Assembly (NCBI RefSeq): GCF_900110455.1
Contig: NZ_FOIS01000004.1
Span: 62,001 to 126,000, forward strand
Source: Natrinema salifodinae
GTDB taxonomy: Archaea > Halobacteriota > Halobacteria > Halobacteriales > Natrialbaceae
Reading direction: 5' to 3'
Length of the DNA: 64,000 nucleotides
The translations under genes were made by a program, and so were the position numbers. The notes below the pieces were generated by a model. The model was not told the origin of the DNA. It did not search any database and worked only from the letters and a program-made list of their open reading frames with translations. Of this stretch, positions 27,580 to 35,981 are shown one piece after another (positions within the stretch are counted from its first letter, which is position 1; the number at the start of each line of letters is the position of its first letter).

Positions 27580-27813
27580 TTAAATATCGACTTTCCAGGT
27601 GGTGCTGGAGGAGTAACCCCATTTTTCGATCTCCACGTTATAATCTCCCTCCTGGAGTGCGGTGATGTTCGAGCCGACCTCTTTCGCCGTCATTCCGAGC
27701 TCCTTGCCGATGAGGCGGGACTTGAAGTACGTCTTGGTCGCCGCGTTCTCCCGGAGGTACTCCAGAATCCGCTGTTGTTTGCTCGTGAGGTCGGGCGCCA
27801 TTGCAGTGCTCAT
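27580..27813 (-). CDS. small winged-helix-like protein (DUF7123-like)
   Basis: 77 aa, starting MSTAMAPDLTSKQQRILEYL. It is a compact helix-turn-helix-like protein (FKSRLIGKELGMTAKEVGSN) with a C-terminal strand ending KWGYSSSTTWKVDI. The family is conserved in Halobacteria without an assigned role. DNA binding is inferred from the fold pattern. The start at 27813 was chosen because the upstream extension to 27888 is basic and unlike the family. Confidence 0.75.
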   Translation of the reverse strand: MSTAMAPDLTSKQQRILEYLRENAATKTYFKSRLIGKELGMTAKEVGSNITALQEGDYNVEIEKWGYSSSTTWKVDI

Positions 27814-28055
27814 ACACAACGGGATGACAGGAACGGCCTTAGGGGGTTTGGTACGCGCGGTTAACCGACCGCAGTCGTGCGATTTCACCGGGGAGTAATC
27901 GGCGAATAATCGGACGGAAAGGTTTCGTTGGTACGTCCGGTTAAAACATCCCGGGTGCGGACTGTCGTTTGTTCGTGATCGTTACCGGCCGACGGGAGCC
28001 GATCGGCGGGTCCGACCAGCGGGGAGCGGTGCGGATGCGTCGACGCCGGTGACGG

Positions 28056-28580
28056 TCACGCGTCGACGTCGTAATACGGTGTTACGAACGGTCCGAACGC
28101 GCAGGCGACCGCTTCGCCGAGCGCATCCGCGCGGTCGGTCAGCCCGTCCGTGAGCGCGCCGGCGGCGCCGTCCGACTCGGCGACGTTCTCGGTTCCGAGC
28201 AGGTCGTCCATCACCGGTCCCAGCTCCGCACCGTCGTCGAGTCGCGCCGCGACCCCGTCGGGAAGCCGCAGCGTCGGCCCGCCGCCCCGTCCCACTCGCT
28301 CGCCGTCGGTGACGGCAGCCCACATGATCAGCGAGAGGCCAGGTGTCCCGTCCAGCCGGGCAACCCCGCCTTCGAGGCCGACGCCGTAGTCGGCGTCGGC
28401 TGCGGCGAGCGCACGGCGGGCGCGGTTCTCCGCGCCGGTGACGGTCTCCTCGATCGACCAGGGCTGTTCGCTGACGCCGGAGTCGACGTTGACCGCGGTG
28501 ACGGTCGGCTCGTATCTTGCGAGCGTCCGCTCGACCGCGTCGACCTTGACCGGGTTCGTGCTCCCGACTGCGAGTTTCAT
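28056..28580 (-). CDS. inosine/xanthosine triphosphatase (DUF84/YjjX family)
   Basis: 174 aa. The start KLAVGSTNPVKVDAVERTL, followed by GSTNPVK-type nucleotide contacts and the GVGLEGGVARL stretch near residue 65, identify the DUF84/YjjX family. These enzymes hydrolyse the damaged nucleotides ITP and XTP and so keep them out of nucleic acids. Length is normal. It is a single gene with a free upstream region of about 215 bases before tfb on the other strand. Confidence 0.9.
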   Translation of the reverse strand: MKLAVGSTNPVKVDAVERTLARYEPTVTAVNVDSGVSEQPWSIEETVTGAENRARRALAAADADYGVGLEGGVARLDGTPGLSLIMWAAVTDGERVGRGGGPTLRLPDGVAARLDDGAELGPVMDDLLGTENVAESDGAAGALTDGLTDRADALGEAVACAFGPFVTPYYDVDA

Positions 28581-28797
28581 ACCACCCGTTCGAACGGGGT
28601 GTAGTTGGAGGCTCCGCTTCGGAACTCCTTCCCTGCTTGAATGTTACTCTTCATCATGCTCTTTTCCTCGAATTATCCGGTTTCGCTGGGGATCTGGCCG
28701 AGATTTCGAAACCATTAAACCTCGAGTGTCTGAACGTGGAAGGTAACGATCCGCCCGGGCTTTTGCGATCGGTTCGGCCGGGAGCACTCGCCATCGC

Positions 28798-29784
28798 ATG
28801 ACTAACGCACCATCGAACACGAGAGTACGACGTAGCGAACACGAAACGAGCGAACAGGAGACCGAAACCGAGACGCAAGACCAGGATCTCGTTTGCCCCG
28901 AGTGTGCGGGCAACCTCGTCGTCGACGACGAACACGGCGAGACCGTCTGCGAGGACTGCGGCCTGGTCGTCGAAGAGGACTCGGTCGACCGCGGCCCCGA
29001 GTGGCGCGCGTTCGACGCCGCCGAGAAAAACGAGAAGTCCCGCGTCGGCGCCCCGACCACGAACACGATGCACGACAAGGGGCTGTCGACGAACATCGAC
29101 TGGCGCAACAAGGACGCCTACGGCAACTCGCTGGGCTCGCGCCAGCGCGAGAAGATGCAGCGCCTGCGCAAGTGGAACGAGCGCTTCCGTACCCGCGACT
29201 CCAAGGAGCGCAACCTCAAGCAGGCCCTGGGTGAGATCGACCGGATGGCCTCCGCGCTCGGCCTCCCCAACAACGTCCGCGAGACCGCCTCTGTCATCTA
29301 CCGGCGTGCGCTCGACGAAGACCTCCTGCCCGGACGCTCCATCGAGGGCGTCTCGACGGCCTGCGTCTACGCCGCCGCCCGCCAGGCGGGCGTCCCCCGC
29401 AGCTTAGACGAGATCGCGGACGTCTCCCGCGTCGAGAAAAACGAGATCGCGCGCACCTACCGCTACGTGGTCCGCGAACTCGGCCTCGAAGTCCAGCCCG
29501 CCGACCCCGAGAGCTACGTCCCCCGCTTCGCCTCGGGCCTGGAGCTCTCCGACGAGGCCGAACACCGCGCGCGCTCGCTGCTCCAGAACGCCAAGGAGAA
29601 AGGCGTCCACTCCGGGAAGTCGCCGGTCGGCCTCGCGGCCGCCGCGGTCTACGCCGCCGCCCTGCTGACCAACGAAAAGACCACCCAGGCCGCCGTCTCC
29701 GACGTCGCCGACATCTCCGAAGTGACGATCCGGAACCGCTACCACGAACTCCTCGAAGCCGAGGACACGATCGGCCTGGCGTAA
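28798..29784 (+). CDS. tfb: transcription initiation factor TFB
   Basis: 328 aa. The N-terminal zinc ribbon is CPECAGNLVVDDEHGETVC split by its loop, with CEDCGLVVEE completing the four cysteines (residues about 31-53). The B-reader/linker region follows, with RNKDAYGNSLGSRQREKM, and then two cyclin-like repeats (residues about 130-225 and 230-325). TFB binds TBP-DNA and recruits RNA polymerase. Haloarchaea carry several TFB paralogues, and this window cannot tell which one this is. The first 30 residues are acidic and disordered. Confidence 0.97.
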   Translation: MTNAPSNTRVRRSEHETSEQETETETQDQDLVCPECAGNLVVDDEHGETVCEDCGLVVEEDSVDRGPEWRAFDAAEKNEKSRVGAPTTNTMHDKGLSTNIDWRNKDAYGNSLGSRQREKMQRLRKWNERFRTRDSKERNLKQALGEIDRMASALGLPNNVRETASVIYRRALDEDLLPGRSIEGVSTACVYAAARQAGVPRSLDEIADVSRVEKNEIARTYRYVVRELGLEVQPADPESYVPRFASGLELSDEAEHRARSLLQNAKEKGVHSGKSPVGLAAAAVYAAALLTNEKTTQAAVSDVADISEVTIRNRYHELLEAEDTIGLA

Positions 29785-29867
29785 CCGTCTCGCCGCATCT
29801 TCGCTTCGTCGCTCGCCGGTCGGCGGAACGACACCGTTTTTGCCGTTCTCGTCCGCAGTTGAGCACG

Positions 29868-30542
29868 ATGAGCCTGCAGTTCGATTCCTTCGTCCTCGCA
29901 GCGTCGACGGCGGATCTCGCGGACGCAGCCGATCCCGTCGCTCGCGAGCACGCCGACGCGATCGAGTTCCGAATGGACCTGGCCGACGAACCGCTCGCCG
30001 CGCTCGAGGACTACGACGGCGAGGTGCCGATCCTCGCGACCAACCGCGCCGAGTGGGAGGGCGGCGAGGCGAGCGACGACGGCCGGCTCGAGGCGCTAGC
30101 CGAGGCGACCACCGTCGACGGCGTCGAAGCGATCGACGTCGAACTCGAGTCGATCCTCGCGGACGAGGCCGACGAGCTACTCGAGACCGCACGCGACGTC
30201 TCGATCGTCGCGTCGGCCCACGACTTCGAGGGGACCCCGCCACGAAACGAGCTGGTCCGCACGCTGACCGAGGCCGGCAAGCACGCCGACGTCGCGAAGG
30301 TGGCTGTCACGGCCGAATCGAAAGCCGATACCCTCGCGTTGCTCTCGGCGACCGAACAGCTGACTGCCCACGGCGACGCCGTCGCGACGATGGCGATGGG
30401 CGACGTCGGACGCCACACGCGCGCGGTCGCGCCGGTGTACGGTTCGAAGATCGGCTACGCGCCCGTCGACCCCGACGACGCGACCGCGCCAGGCCAGTAC
30501 GATCTCGAGACGCTCGCGGGCCTGATCGGGAGTCTCGACTGA
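29868..30542 (+). CDS. aroD: 3-dehydroquinate dehydratase, type I
   Basis: 224 aa. The enzyme dehydrates 3-dehydroquinate to 3-dehydroshikimate in the shikimate pathway. The Schiff-base Lys is in DVAKVAVTAES near residue 143, and the catalytic His is in IVASAHDFEGTP near residue 116. The ATG at 29868 was chosen over TTG 29859, with TTTTTGCC about 30 bases upstream. The preceding step (3-dehydroquinate synthase II) is encoded at 33063-34247. Confidence 0.93.
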   Translation: MSLQFDSFVLAASTADLADAADPVAREHADAIEFRMDLADEPLAALEDYDGEVPILATNRAEWEGGEASDDGRLEALAEATTVDGVEAIDVELESILADEADELLETARDVSIVASAHDFEGTPPRNELVRTLTEAGKHADVAKVAVTAESKADTLALLSATEQLTAHGDAVATMAMGDVGRHTRAVAPVYGSKIGYAPVDPDDATAPGQYDLETLAGLIGSLD

Positions 30543-30672
30543 TCCGCTCGCGTTCGACGAACGGGAACGTGTTACCGGAGACGGCCGATTCGGCAGCCGT
30601 CTTTGCTGCAAGCTGAAAAACAATCGAAATCGGAACGTTAAGGGTGGGGATCCCCTACCATCTCCACGTACA

Positions 30673-31113
30673 ATGACATGGCTCCGTGCGCTCCTCGCTG
30701 CCGGCCTCTCGGTTCTCATGCCCGGCGCGGGACACGCCCTCGTTCGGGACTGGCTCCGCGCCGTCGGCTTTGCCGGCCTCTTCCTCGCGGCGAGCGCGAT
30801 CCTCCTGCCGATCGATCAGGTCGCGGCCCTCGGCCCGATCACGAGCTCCGGCGACCTCTCCAAGTACGCGACCGTCATGACCGAGGAAACCGGCCAGATG
30901 ACGCAGTTCTTCCTCTCGTTTATCGCCCTGTTCGCCGCGATCGACGCGACCTTCCGCGCGCTCGGCTTCCCGCCAGGCGGGACCGACGACGACGGCGCGA
31001 CGTGCCCGCACTGCGGGAAGGAAATCGACGAGGAACTCGAGTTCTGCCACTGGTGTACGACGCGGCTCGACCCCGACCCCGAGACGGCCGACGACGGCCC
31101 CGTTCGTCCGTAA
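30673..31113 (+). CDS. membrane protein with C-terminal zinc ribbon
   Basis: 146 aa. Two hydrophobic segments (residues about 5-20 and 28-48) and a third near 80-97 precede a zinc ribbon CPHCGKEIDEELEFCHWC (residues about 112-129). This matches a small Halobacteria family of unknown function (DUF7575-like). The ribbon probably faces the cytoplasm. A GC-rich palindrome (CCCCGCGGGG) just after the stop could end transcription. Confidence 0.75.
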   Translation: MTWLRALLAAGLSVLMPGAGHALVRDWLRAVGFAGLFLAASAILLPIDQVAALGPITSSGDLSKYATVMTEETGQMTQFFLSFIALFAAIDATFRALGFPPGGTDDDGATCPHCGKEIDEELEFCHWCTTRLDPDPETADDGPVRP

Positions 31114-31321
31114 ATCACGGCCCCGCGGGGCGCGGCTACTCGATCGCGCGATATAACCACGCTAGTACTACTTTGCCGGGACCCTTTTCATCGCGCGTCG
31201 GATATCGCGGACAGCGACGTCGATCGCCTGGCACGGCCCGTGGCCCGCGACCCGCGGCCGCGAGACGTGAGATGCAACCCGTCGGCTGCGAGCGACGGCC
31301 GCGATCGACGGGAGTACTTCG

Positions 31322-31498
31322 ATGCGAACGGACGATACCAGCACCTATCACGACGACCGCGGCGAACAGCTCTCGGGAGCGAGCGACGAATTCGAGCGGT
31401 ACGTGAGCTACGCGGACGGCGACGGGACGATCATCTGCGATCGCCGAAACCCGTCCGCCTGGCTCCGGTCGACGGCCGTCCGACCGTGTCGGCGGTAA
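31322..31498 (+). CDS. small haloarchaeal protein (DUF7331-like)
   Basis: 58 aa, easily missed by size cut-offs. It reads MRTDDTSTYHDDRG, then an acidic middle, then YVSYADGDGTIICDRRNPSA. This pattern recurs in Halobacteria as a stand-alone protein of 50-60 residues of unknown function. The Cys and the conserved DGDGTIICDR core are present. Coding capacity is supported mainly by the recognisable family pattern and acidic composition. It is convergent with the RnfC-like gene. Confidence 0.65.
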   Translation: MRTDDTSTYHDDRGEQLSGASDEFERYVSYADGDGTIICDRRNPSAWLRSTAVRPCRR

Positions 31499-31590
31499 CC
31501 GACTGGAACGCCGCCGACGGACGACCCGTCGTCGACGTCAATCGGCGAGCGGCGGCTCCGGCTGCCGGCGGCGCCGGCGGCAGTCGGCGA

Positions 31591-32844
31591 TCAGCGACAC
31601 CGGGAACAGACAAACCCGGTCGGCTCGACGGCCGTGAGCTGCGTCTCCGGCAACGACCGCCCGCACTCGGCACAGCGGGCCCAGTAGATCCGGTCCGCAT
31701 CGGATTCGTCCTCGGCTGCGCGCGCGGCGGCATCCGCGCCCGCGTCCGCTCGCTCGATCGTGATCGACCGATCGCCGATCTCGGTGACCGTCCCGTCGAT
31801 CGGCGCGTGCTGTGCGATGCTGATCCCGTCGGCCGGCCTGGCGATCATCTCGTTCGTCTCGACCTCGTCGCCGGGACGGACGATCGGCTCGCTGGGAACC
31901 ACCAGGCCCTCGAACGCGGGGTTCGTGATCAGGGGTACTTCGACGCGATCCGGAACGAGCGTCTCGGTCGGTTCGGTCTCGTGAACGGACTGCTTCCAGG
32001 CCGCGGACGCGAGGACGTTGACGCGGCCGCCGCTCCCGAGACGATTGTCCGCGACGACTGAGTCGTCCAGGACGAGCAAACAGTTCGTCCGCTTGCGAAC
32101 GCCGAACTCCTCGGGCGGCCGCTGGATCTCGAAGCACCACCCCGGGCCGCCGTCGAGGATGACCTCGTTCCCGGCGAGCCCGTCGGTTCGACCCGCCGCC
32201 TCGAGGAGGTCCGTGGCGGGCGTTCCGATCGGCACCTCGAGGAAGCGGTGGGTGGGGACCCGGCCGTCGACGTGGACGAACTTCCGGGTCACCGGTTCGT
32301 CCTCGACGAGCGCGCGGTAGACGTTGTAGAGCGTCTCGGTGTTCTGGACGATCCAGCCGTAGTCCATCGGGAGATCATCGCCCCGAATCACCTCGCCCGC
32401 GACGAGCCGCATGAGGACGCTCTCCATCCCGAATTCGTACTTGTCTTCGGTGTAGGCGATGACGAGCCCCGTCTCGGCCTCGCCGACCGGGAGGTCGGCC
32501 GGCTCGTAGATCGTCGCGTCGGTCGCCGCCTCCAACTCTCCCAGCCACTCCTCGCGGTTGGACCGCTTGGCGCCGACGACGATCCGGTCGAACGCGCGAT
32601 CGAGCAGCCCCTCGAACAGCGCGACTAACTCTTCGGTGCGCGCACGTCCCAGCCACTTGTCCATGTAGTAGTTCGGTTCGCTCTCCTGGTGGTTCACCAA
32701 CAGCGAGTCGACCGCCTCGAGGCGTTCCCACTTCGCGTAGGTCGGAAATCCGGCGCCCCCTGCGCCCGCCAGGCCGGCGTTGCGCAGCGTCACCGCGAAT
32801 TCGGGCAGCTCGACCGCTTTGACTTGCTCTCGAGTGACGCTCAT
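31591..32844 (-). CDS. RnfC/PduS-like SLBB-domain protein with C-terminal zinc ribbon
   Basis: 417 aa. The N-terminus has the RnfC/NuoF-type glycine loop AGLAGAGGAGFPTYAKW followed by DSLLVNHQESEPNYYMD, the place where RnfC has an AECEP stretch. A Rossmann-like part and an SLBB-type part (VPIGTPATDLLEAAGRTDG) follow, then a barrel-sandwich part (AQHAPIDGTVTEIGDRS) and a terminal zinc ribbon CAECG...CSRC. There is no 4Fe-4S cluster motif and no Rnf partners nearby. It probably binds a flavin or NADH and handles electrons in the cytoplasm, but the reaction is unknown. Haloarchaeal copies are usually labelled NADH dehydrogenase, which overstates the evidence. Confidence 0.75.
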   Translation of the reverse strand: MSVTREQVKAVELPEFAVTLRNAGLAGAGGAGFPTYAKWERLEAVDSLLVNHQESEPNYYMDKWLGRARTEELVALFEGLLDRAFDRIVVGAKRSNREEWLGELEAATDATIYEPADLPVGEAETGLVIAYTEDKYEFGMESVLMRLVAGEVIRGDDLPMDYGWIVQNTETLYNVYRALVEDEPVTRKFVHVDGRVPTHRFLEVPIGTPATDLLEAAGRTDGLAGNEVILDGGPGWCFEIQRPPEEFGVRKRTNCLLVLDDSVVADNRLGSGGRVNVLASAAWKQSVHETEPTETLVPDRVEVPLITNPAFEGLVVPSEPIVRPGDEVETNEMIARPADGISIAQHAPIDGTVTEIGDRSITIERADAGADAAARAAEDESDADRIYWARCAECGRSLPETQLTAVEPTGFVCSRCR

Positions 32845-32856
32845 AGCACGCGTATA

Positions 32857-33028
32857 TTGATGCTAGCAACCACCATAGAGGTTGGTCGTTCGTTCTCCGG
32901 AAACCCGTGAAAAATTGGGCGTTAGGCCGTGACTCGGTGCATGATGCGGTGACTGTCACCGGGACTGGGAGATGGTCGGTCGATCGCGGTCGAACGGCCC
33001 GTCGGCTGTGGTGGATGCTAGCAATTAA
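32857..33028. repeat. imperfect inverted repeat with TGCTAGCA cores in the 3-dehydroquinate synthase II / RnfC-like gap
   Basis: The left arm (32857-32878) and right arm (33006-33028) share CT-TGGTGG-TGCTAGCA in opposite orientation with a few mismatches, about 130 bases apart. Both lie in the 218-base gap. The left arm is just upstream of the RnfC-like start at 32844, so it could be an operator pair or the ends of a small non-coding element. Nothing coding is visible between the arms. Confidence 0.35.
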
Positions 33029-33062
33029 CTGTGTCGGTGAAGCGAGAAGACGTCGAAACCGG

Positions 33063-34247
33063 TTATTTCTCGATGATGCTCTCCTCGACGGGCTCGCCGA
33101 AGTGGCGGGCCGTGTCCTCGGAGTACAGCAGGATCTCGTCGCCGGATTCGAGGTCCGTGACCGCCTTACGACCCTCCGAGGAGGCGACCTTGATCGTCTC
33201 GGCGTTCTGGAGCAGCGTCTCGATGCGGTCGCCGTCGTCGGTCTCCAGGCCGATCCGGAACATCGGCCGCTGTTCGATCTTGACCCGGCCGACGATGGCC
33301 TCGCGGGTATTGCCGTCGGTGTCGATGACCTGAACCTCGTCGCCGCTCTGAAGCTCCGAGAGGTACTTCGTGCCGCCGTCGGGCGTGCGGACGTAGGCGT
33401 GGACCGCGCCTGCGTTGACCCGGAAGGGGCGGGAGGCGACGTACGGCGACTCGGCGGTCTCGGCGTGGACGAAGACCAGGCCGCGGCTCATCGAGCCGAC
33501 GAGCATCCCCTCGTCGTGTTCGAGCAGGTTGCCGGTGTCGACGCAGACTCGGTCGGCGCTGCCGGCCCGCTCGACGTCGAGCACCTCGGCGTACTCCAGG
33601 TCGAGGGTCTCGCGCTCGGCCTCGTCGCGAACCTCGACGGTCTCGCGGATCTCGTCGGGGTCGTCCGAGTCGAGCAGGACGGCGTCGGCGCCGATCTCGA
33701 GGGTTTCGAAGGCCGTCTTGGCCTCCTCGGCGCTGGTGACGCCGGCGATCAGGTCGGTCTCCTCGCCGATGCGCGCGATCAGGTTCTCGAGCGGGATGAT
33801 CGTCCAGTCCTCGCCGACGACGATCGTGTGCTCGGCCTCCTCGGCGGCCGCTTCGGCGAAGCGTTCGTACTCCTTGCCGAGGATGCGGACGTACGCGCCA
33901 CGGTCGAAGTCGCCGTCGCGGCGCAGCGTCGAGAGGTCCGCCGAGCCCGAGAAGTCCTCGGGCAGTTCGATCGTCGCGTCGCCCTCGCCGGCCTTGCCGA
34001 CGACGACCGAATCCGCCTGCGCGGGCGGGTCGCCGTCCTCGTCTTCGGCGTCGTCGACGAGGGTCACGTCCCCGTCGGTCCGGAACGCCGCGACGTTGAT
34101 ATCGCCGAGTTCGCGGACGCGTTCCACGTCGTCTTCGTCGACCAGTACCCAGTCTGCGCCCGCTTCGAGCGCGGCGGTGATCCGCTCCCGGCGGTCGTCC
34201 CAGTCGCCGACTGCGTCGTCGGCTTTTACCCAGACAGCTCGCGTCAT
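33063..34247 (-). CDS. 3-dehydroquinate synthase II (archaeal AroB')
   Basis: 394 aa. This archaeal enzyme oxidises and cyclises ADH (from ADH synthase) to 3-dehydroquinate using NAD, replacing bacterial DAHP synthase plus AroB. Family parts visible are the start MTRAVWVKADDAVGDWDDR, VGSMSRGLVFVHAET and the final GSEEIL-like SGDEILLYSEDTARHFG region. The start at 34247 was chosen by similarity; the frame runs on to 34481 through the AT-rich promoter region. ADH synthase lies at 39053-39850. Confidence 0.95.
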   Translation of the reverse strand: MTRAVWVKADDAVGDWDDRRERITAALEAGADWVLVDEDDVERVRELGDINVAAFRTDGDVTLVDDAEDEDGDPPAQADSVVVGKAGEGDATIELPEDFSGSADLSTLRRDGDFDRGAYVRILGKEYERFAEAAAEEAEHTIVVGEDWTIIPLENLIARIGEETDLIAGVTSAEEAKTAFETLEIGADAVLLDSDDPDEIRETVEVRDEAERETLDLEYAEVLDVERAGSADRVCVDTGNLLEHDEGMLVGSMSRGLVFVHAETAESPYVASRPFRVNAGAVHAYVRTPDGGTKYLSELQSGDEVQVIDTDGNTREAIVGRVKIEQRPMFRIGLETDDGDRIETLLQNAETIKVASSEGRKAVTDLESGDEILLYSEDTARHFGEPVEESIIEK

Positions 34248-34686
34248 AAATCGACCCTCGAAGGGAACCGGCTTGAACGTGGCGGATCGGGCAGGGGCGA
34301 CAGGTGATCGATTCGATACCGGCGGGCGTCGAACCGCCGTACGGGTCGATCGGCAGCCCGTTCCGACTCTCACGACCGATCGAACGTTCCGATACTCTGA
34401 ACAGTAGCGACAGTAATGATAGTACGGATATTTTAGCAGAAAATGAATAGCGCGGCCCTTATCGCCGACTATAGTAGCCACTGAAAGTCAATGCACACCC
34501 GATCGCATGACAGACGTGCGATCGGTGTGTAAATCGTTTCAGTTGTTACTATATTGCAACGCCTACGCGAGAAGACGAGCAGTGACTGGGCGATCACGTA
34601 AGACCTTTCCAGCAGATCAGCCGATAGCGAGGGTATAGTGCTGATATGGATTCAATATGGCTTCGTTGATCTTCTGACTGACCAAA
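34248..34686. other. non-coding gap, AT-rich, with a palindromic element
   Basis: 439 bases without a credible gene. The left part must hold the promoter of 3-dehydroquinate synthase II; the centre holds the 84-base palindrome listed separately; the right part (34555-34686) is AT-richer than the surroundings and shows nothing else. The composition change continues through the lipoprotein gene to about 35220. Confidence 0.6.
34470..34553. repeat. 84-base palindromic element (MITE-like or REP-like)
   Basis: The ends are TATAGTA (34470-34476) and TACTATA (34547-34553). Inner pairs are ACTGAAA with TTTCAGT, CACAC with GTGTG and CGATCGCA (34500-34507) with TGCGATCG (34517-34524), leaving a 9-base loop. 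The arms match over most of their length with a few mismatches. No reading frame lies inside. Similar hairpins seem familiar from other haloarchaeal genomes, but I cannot confirm this here. It may be a non-autonomous transposon relic, or a strong hairpin at the RNA level. Confidence 0.7.
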
Positions 34687-35121
34687 TTACTGGTCTCGAA
34701 CTGTCGCGCAGCCGTAGATCGGTGTTATTTCCTCTTCTGTCGCCATTTGGTAATAGATGACCAGACTCGCTGACGTCCCTTCTGAACAACCATCCTCGGG
34801 ATAGGTACCGACACCATCCCGAGGTGCCCACGGGAACTGTACAGGGTTGGTATCGTCGATGGTAACGGTAACCTCTCTCGGAGTACCGTCAATGATCCTG
34901 TTCTCGTCGGCTGATCGGGCACCAAGCTCGTATTCGTGGTCGAAGATTGTCTCTCCAGCCTTGTTAGTTACGGTGACCACGAAGTCGTGTGGTTTCTCGG
35001 CGCCATTATACATATTAGCGTAGTGACGGTCGGACTCCTCTTCAAGGAAGGTAGAGCAACCCGCGAGGGTTGCGCTAGTGAGGGTCGCTATCGAGGTGAG
35101 TAGGTTTCGCCGAGAGACCAT
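34687..35121 (-). CDS. Tat-exported lipoprotein of unknown function
   Basis: 144 aa. The start is MVSRRNLLTSIATLTSATLAGC: a twin-arginine signal with a lipobox (LAGC, Cys22), so the mature protein is probably lipid-anchored outside the cell membrane. The mature part reads as a small beta-sandwich (DFVVTVTNKAGETIFDHEYE ends one strand pair) of a type common among haloarchaeal surface lipoproteins. Function is unknown. GC content is clearly lower than in neighbours, which suggests transfer. A TATA-like AAAATATTT at -26 to -34 sets the start at 35121; the frame extends nine codons upstream without a promoter at the right distance. Confidence 0.8.
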   Translation of the reverse strand: MVSRRNLLTSIATLTSATLAGCSTFLEEESDRHYANMYNGAEKPHDFVVTVTNKAGETIFDHEYELGARSADENRIIDGTPREVTVTIDDTNPVQFPWAPRDGVGTYPEDGCSEGTSASLVIYYQMATEEEITPIYGCATVRDQ

Positions 35122-35139
35122 ACAAATTAGACACATATA

Positions 35140-35169
35140 GGAGGACAAATATTTTATCAGATATCCTCC
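35140..35169 (-). promoter_or_regulatory. promoter of the lipoprotein gene inside a 30-base palindrome
   Basis: GGAGGA (35140-35145) and TCCTCC (35164-35169) are exact inverted repeats that flank the TATA-like box AAAATATTT (35147-35155 on the other strand), 26-34 bases from the ATG at 35121. Inner ATAT pairs extend the symmetry. A dimeric repressor bound here would cover the TATA box. Confidence 0.5.
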
Positions 35170-35296
35170 AAATAGCTAACTTATGTGTGTCTGAATTAAC
35201 ATACACGGGCGATAAGGGAGTCTAGTTGAAACGACGACCAGAAGAGGTTCGACTCGGCGAAACGTTGAGGGCGCCGCCGCACCTACGAGCGAGCAG

Positions 35297-35968
35297 ATGG
35301 CTGTCTACGACGCGATCTGTTTCGATCTCGATCGGACTCTCTGCGAGCCCACCCAGGACGCCGCCGACCTGCTCGACGCGACGTTCGACCACACCGGCCG
35401 CGAGCGGTTCTGTACGCCCGCGGATCTGCGAGCCGCGGTGCCCGATCTGCCGACCGCCGAGACGGATCGGGAGTTCTACGAACACCTCTTCGCCGAAGTC
35501 GCGCGCCGCGCCGGCGTCGAGTCCGACGTCGCGCCGGACCTTGCCGCGGAGTACCTCGAGTTGCAGGACCCGACCGCGGTGCAGTTCCGACCAGGCGCGC
35601 GAGCCGCGCTCGACCACGCCCGCGACCGGGGTCGCGTCGGCCTGATCACGAACGGCGGCCGGAAGACACAGACGCAGAAGCTCCGGTCGCTGGGGATCGA
35701 GGACGCGTTCGACGTGCGGGTGTTCACCGACCCCAGCGCCGGGATCTACCCGAAGCCGGACGCGGCTCCCTTCGAGTACGCGCTCGCCGAACTCGACGTC
35801 GCGCCGGATGCAGCGATCCACGTCGGCGACTCGCTGCACGCCGACGTCGCGGGCGCCAACGCGATGGGTCTGGACTCCGCCTGGCTCGACACCGGCCGCG
35901 ACGGCCCCCGCGAGCACGAGCCGACCTACGAACTCGCGTCGCTCGAGGCGTTCGAGACGGTCGTCTGA
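35297..35968 (+). CDS. HAD-superfamily hydrolase
   Basis: 223 aa. Motifs: FDLDRTLCEP (motif I; the usual DxDGT is DLDRT), LITNGG (II), YPKPDA (III) and HVGDSLHADVAGA (IV). The helical cap and FRPGARAALDHARDRG region place it with the phosphoglycolate phosphatase/2-haloacid dehalogenase-like phosphatases. The substrate is unknown. Like the gene at 26808 it could serve sugar-phosphate turnover, including RuBP phosphatase, but nothing in the context decides this. Confidence 0.85.
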   Translation: MAVYDAICFDLDRTLCEPTQDAADLLDATFDHTGRERFCTPADLRAAVPDLPTAETDREFYEHLFAEVARRAGVESDVAPDLAAEYLELQDPTAVQFRPGARAALDHARDRGRVGLITNGGRKTQTQKLRSLGIEDAFDVRVFTDPSAGIYPKPDAAPFEYALAELDVAPDAAIHVGDSLHADVAGANAMGLDSAWLDTGRDGPREHEPTYELASLEAFETVV

Positions 35969-35981
35969 GCCGCGTCGATCG

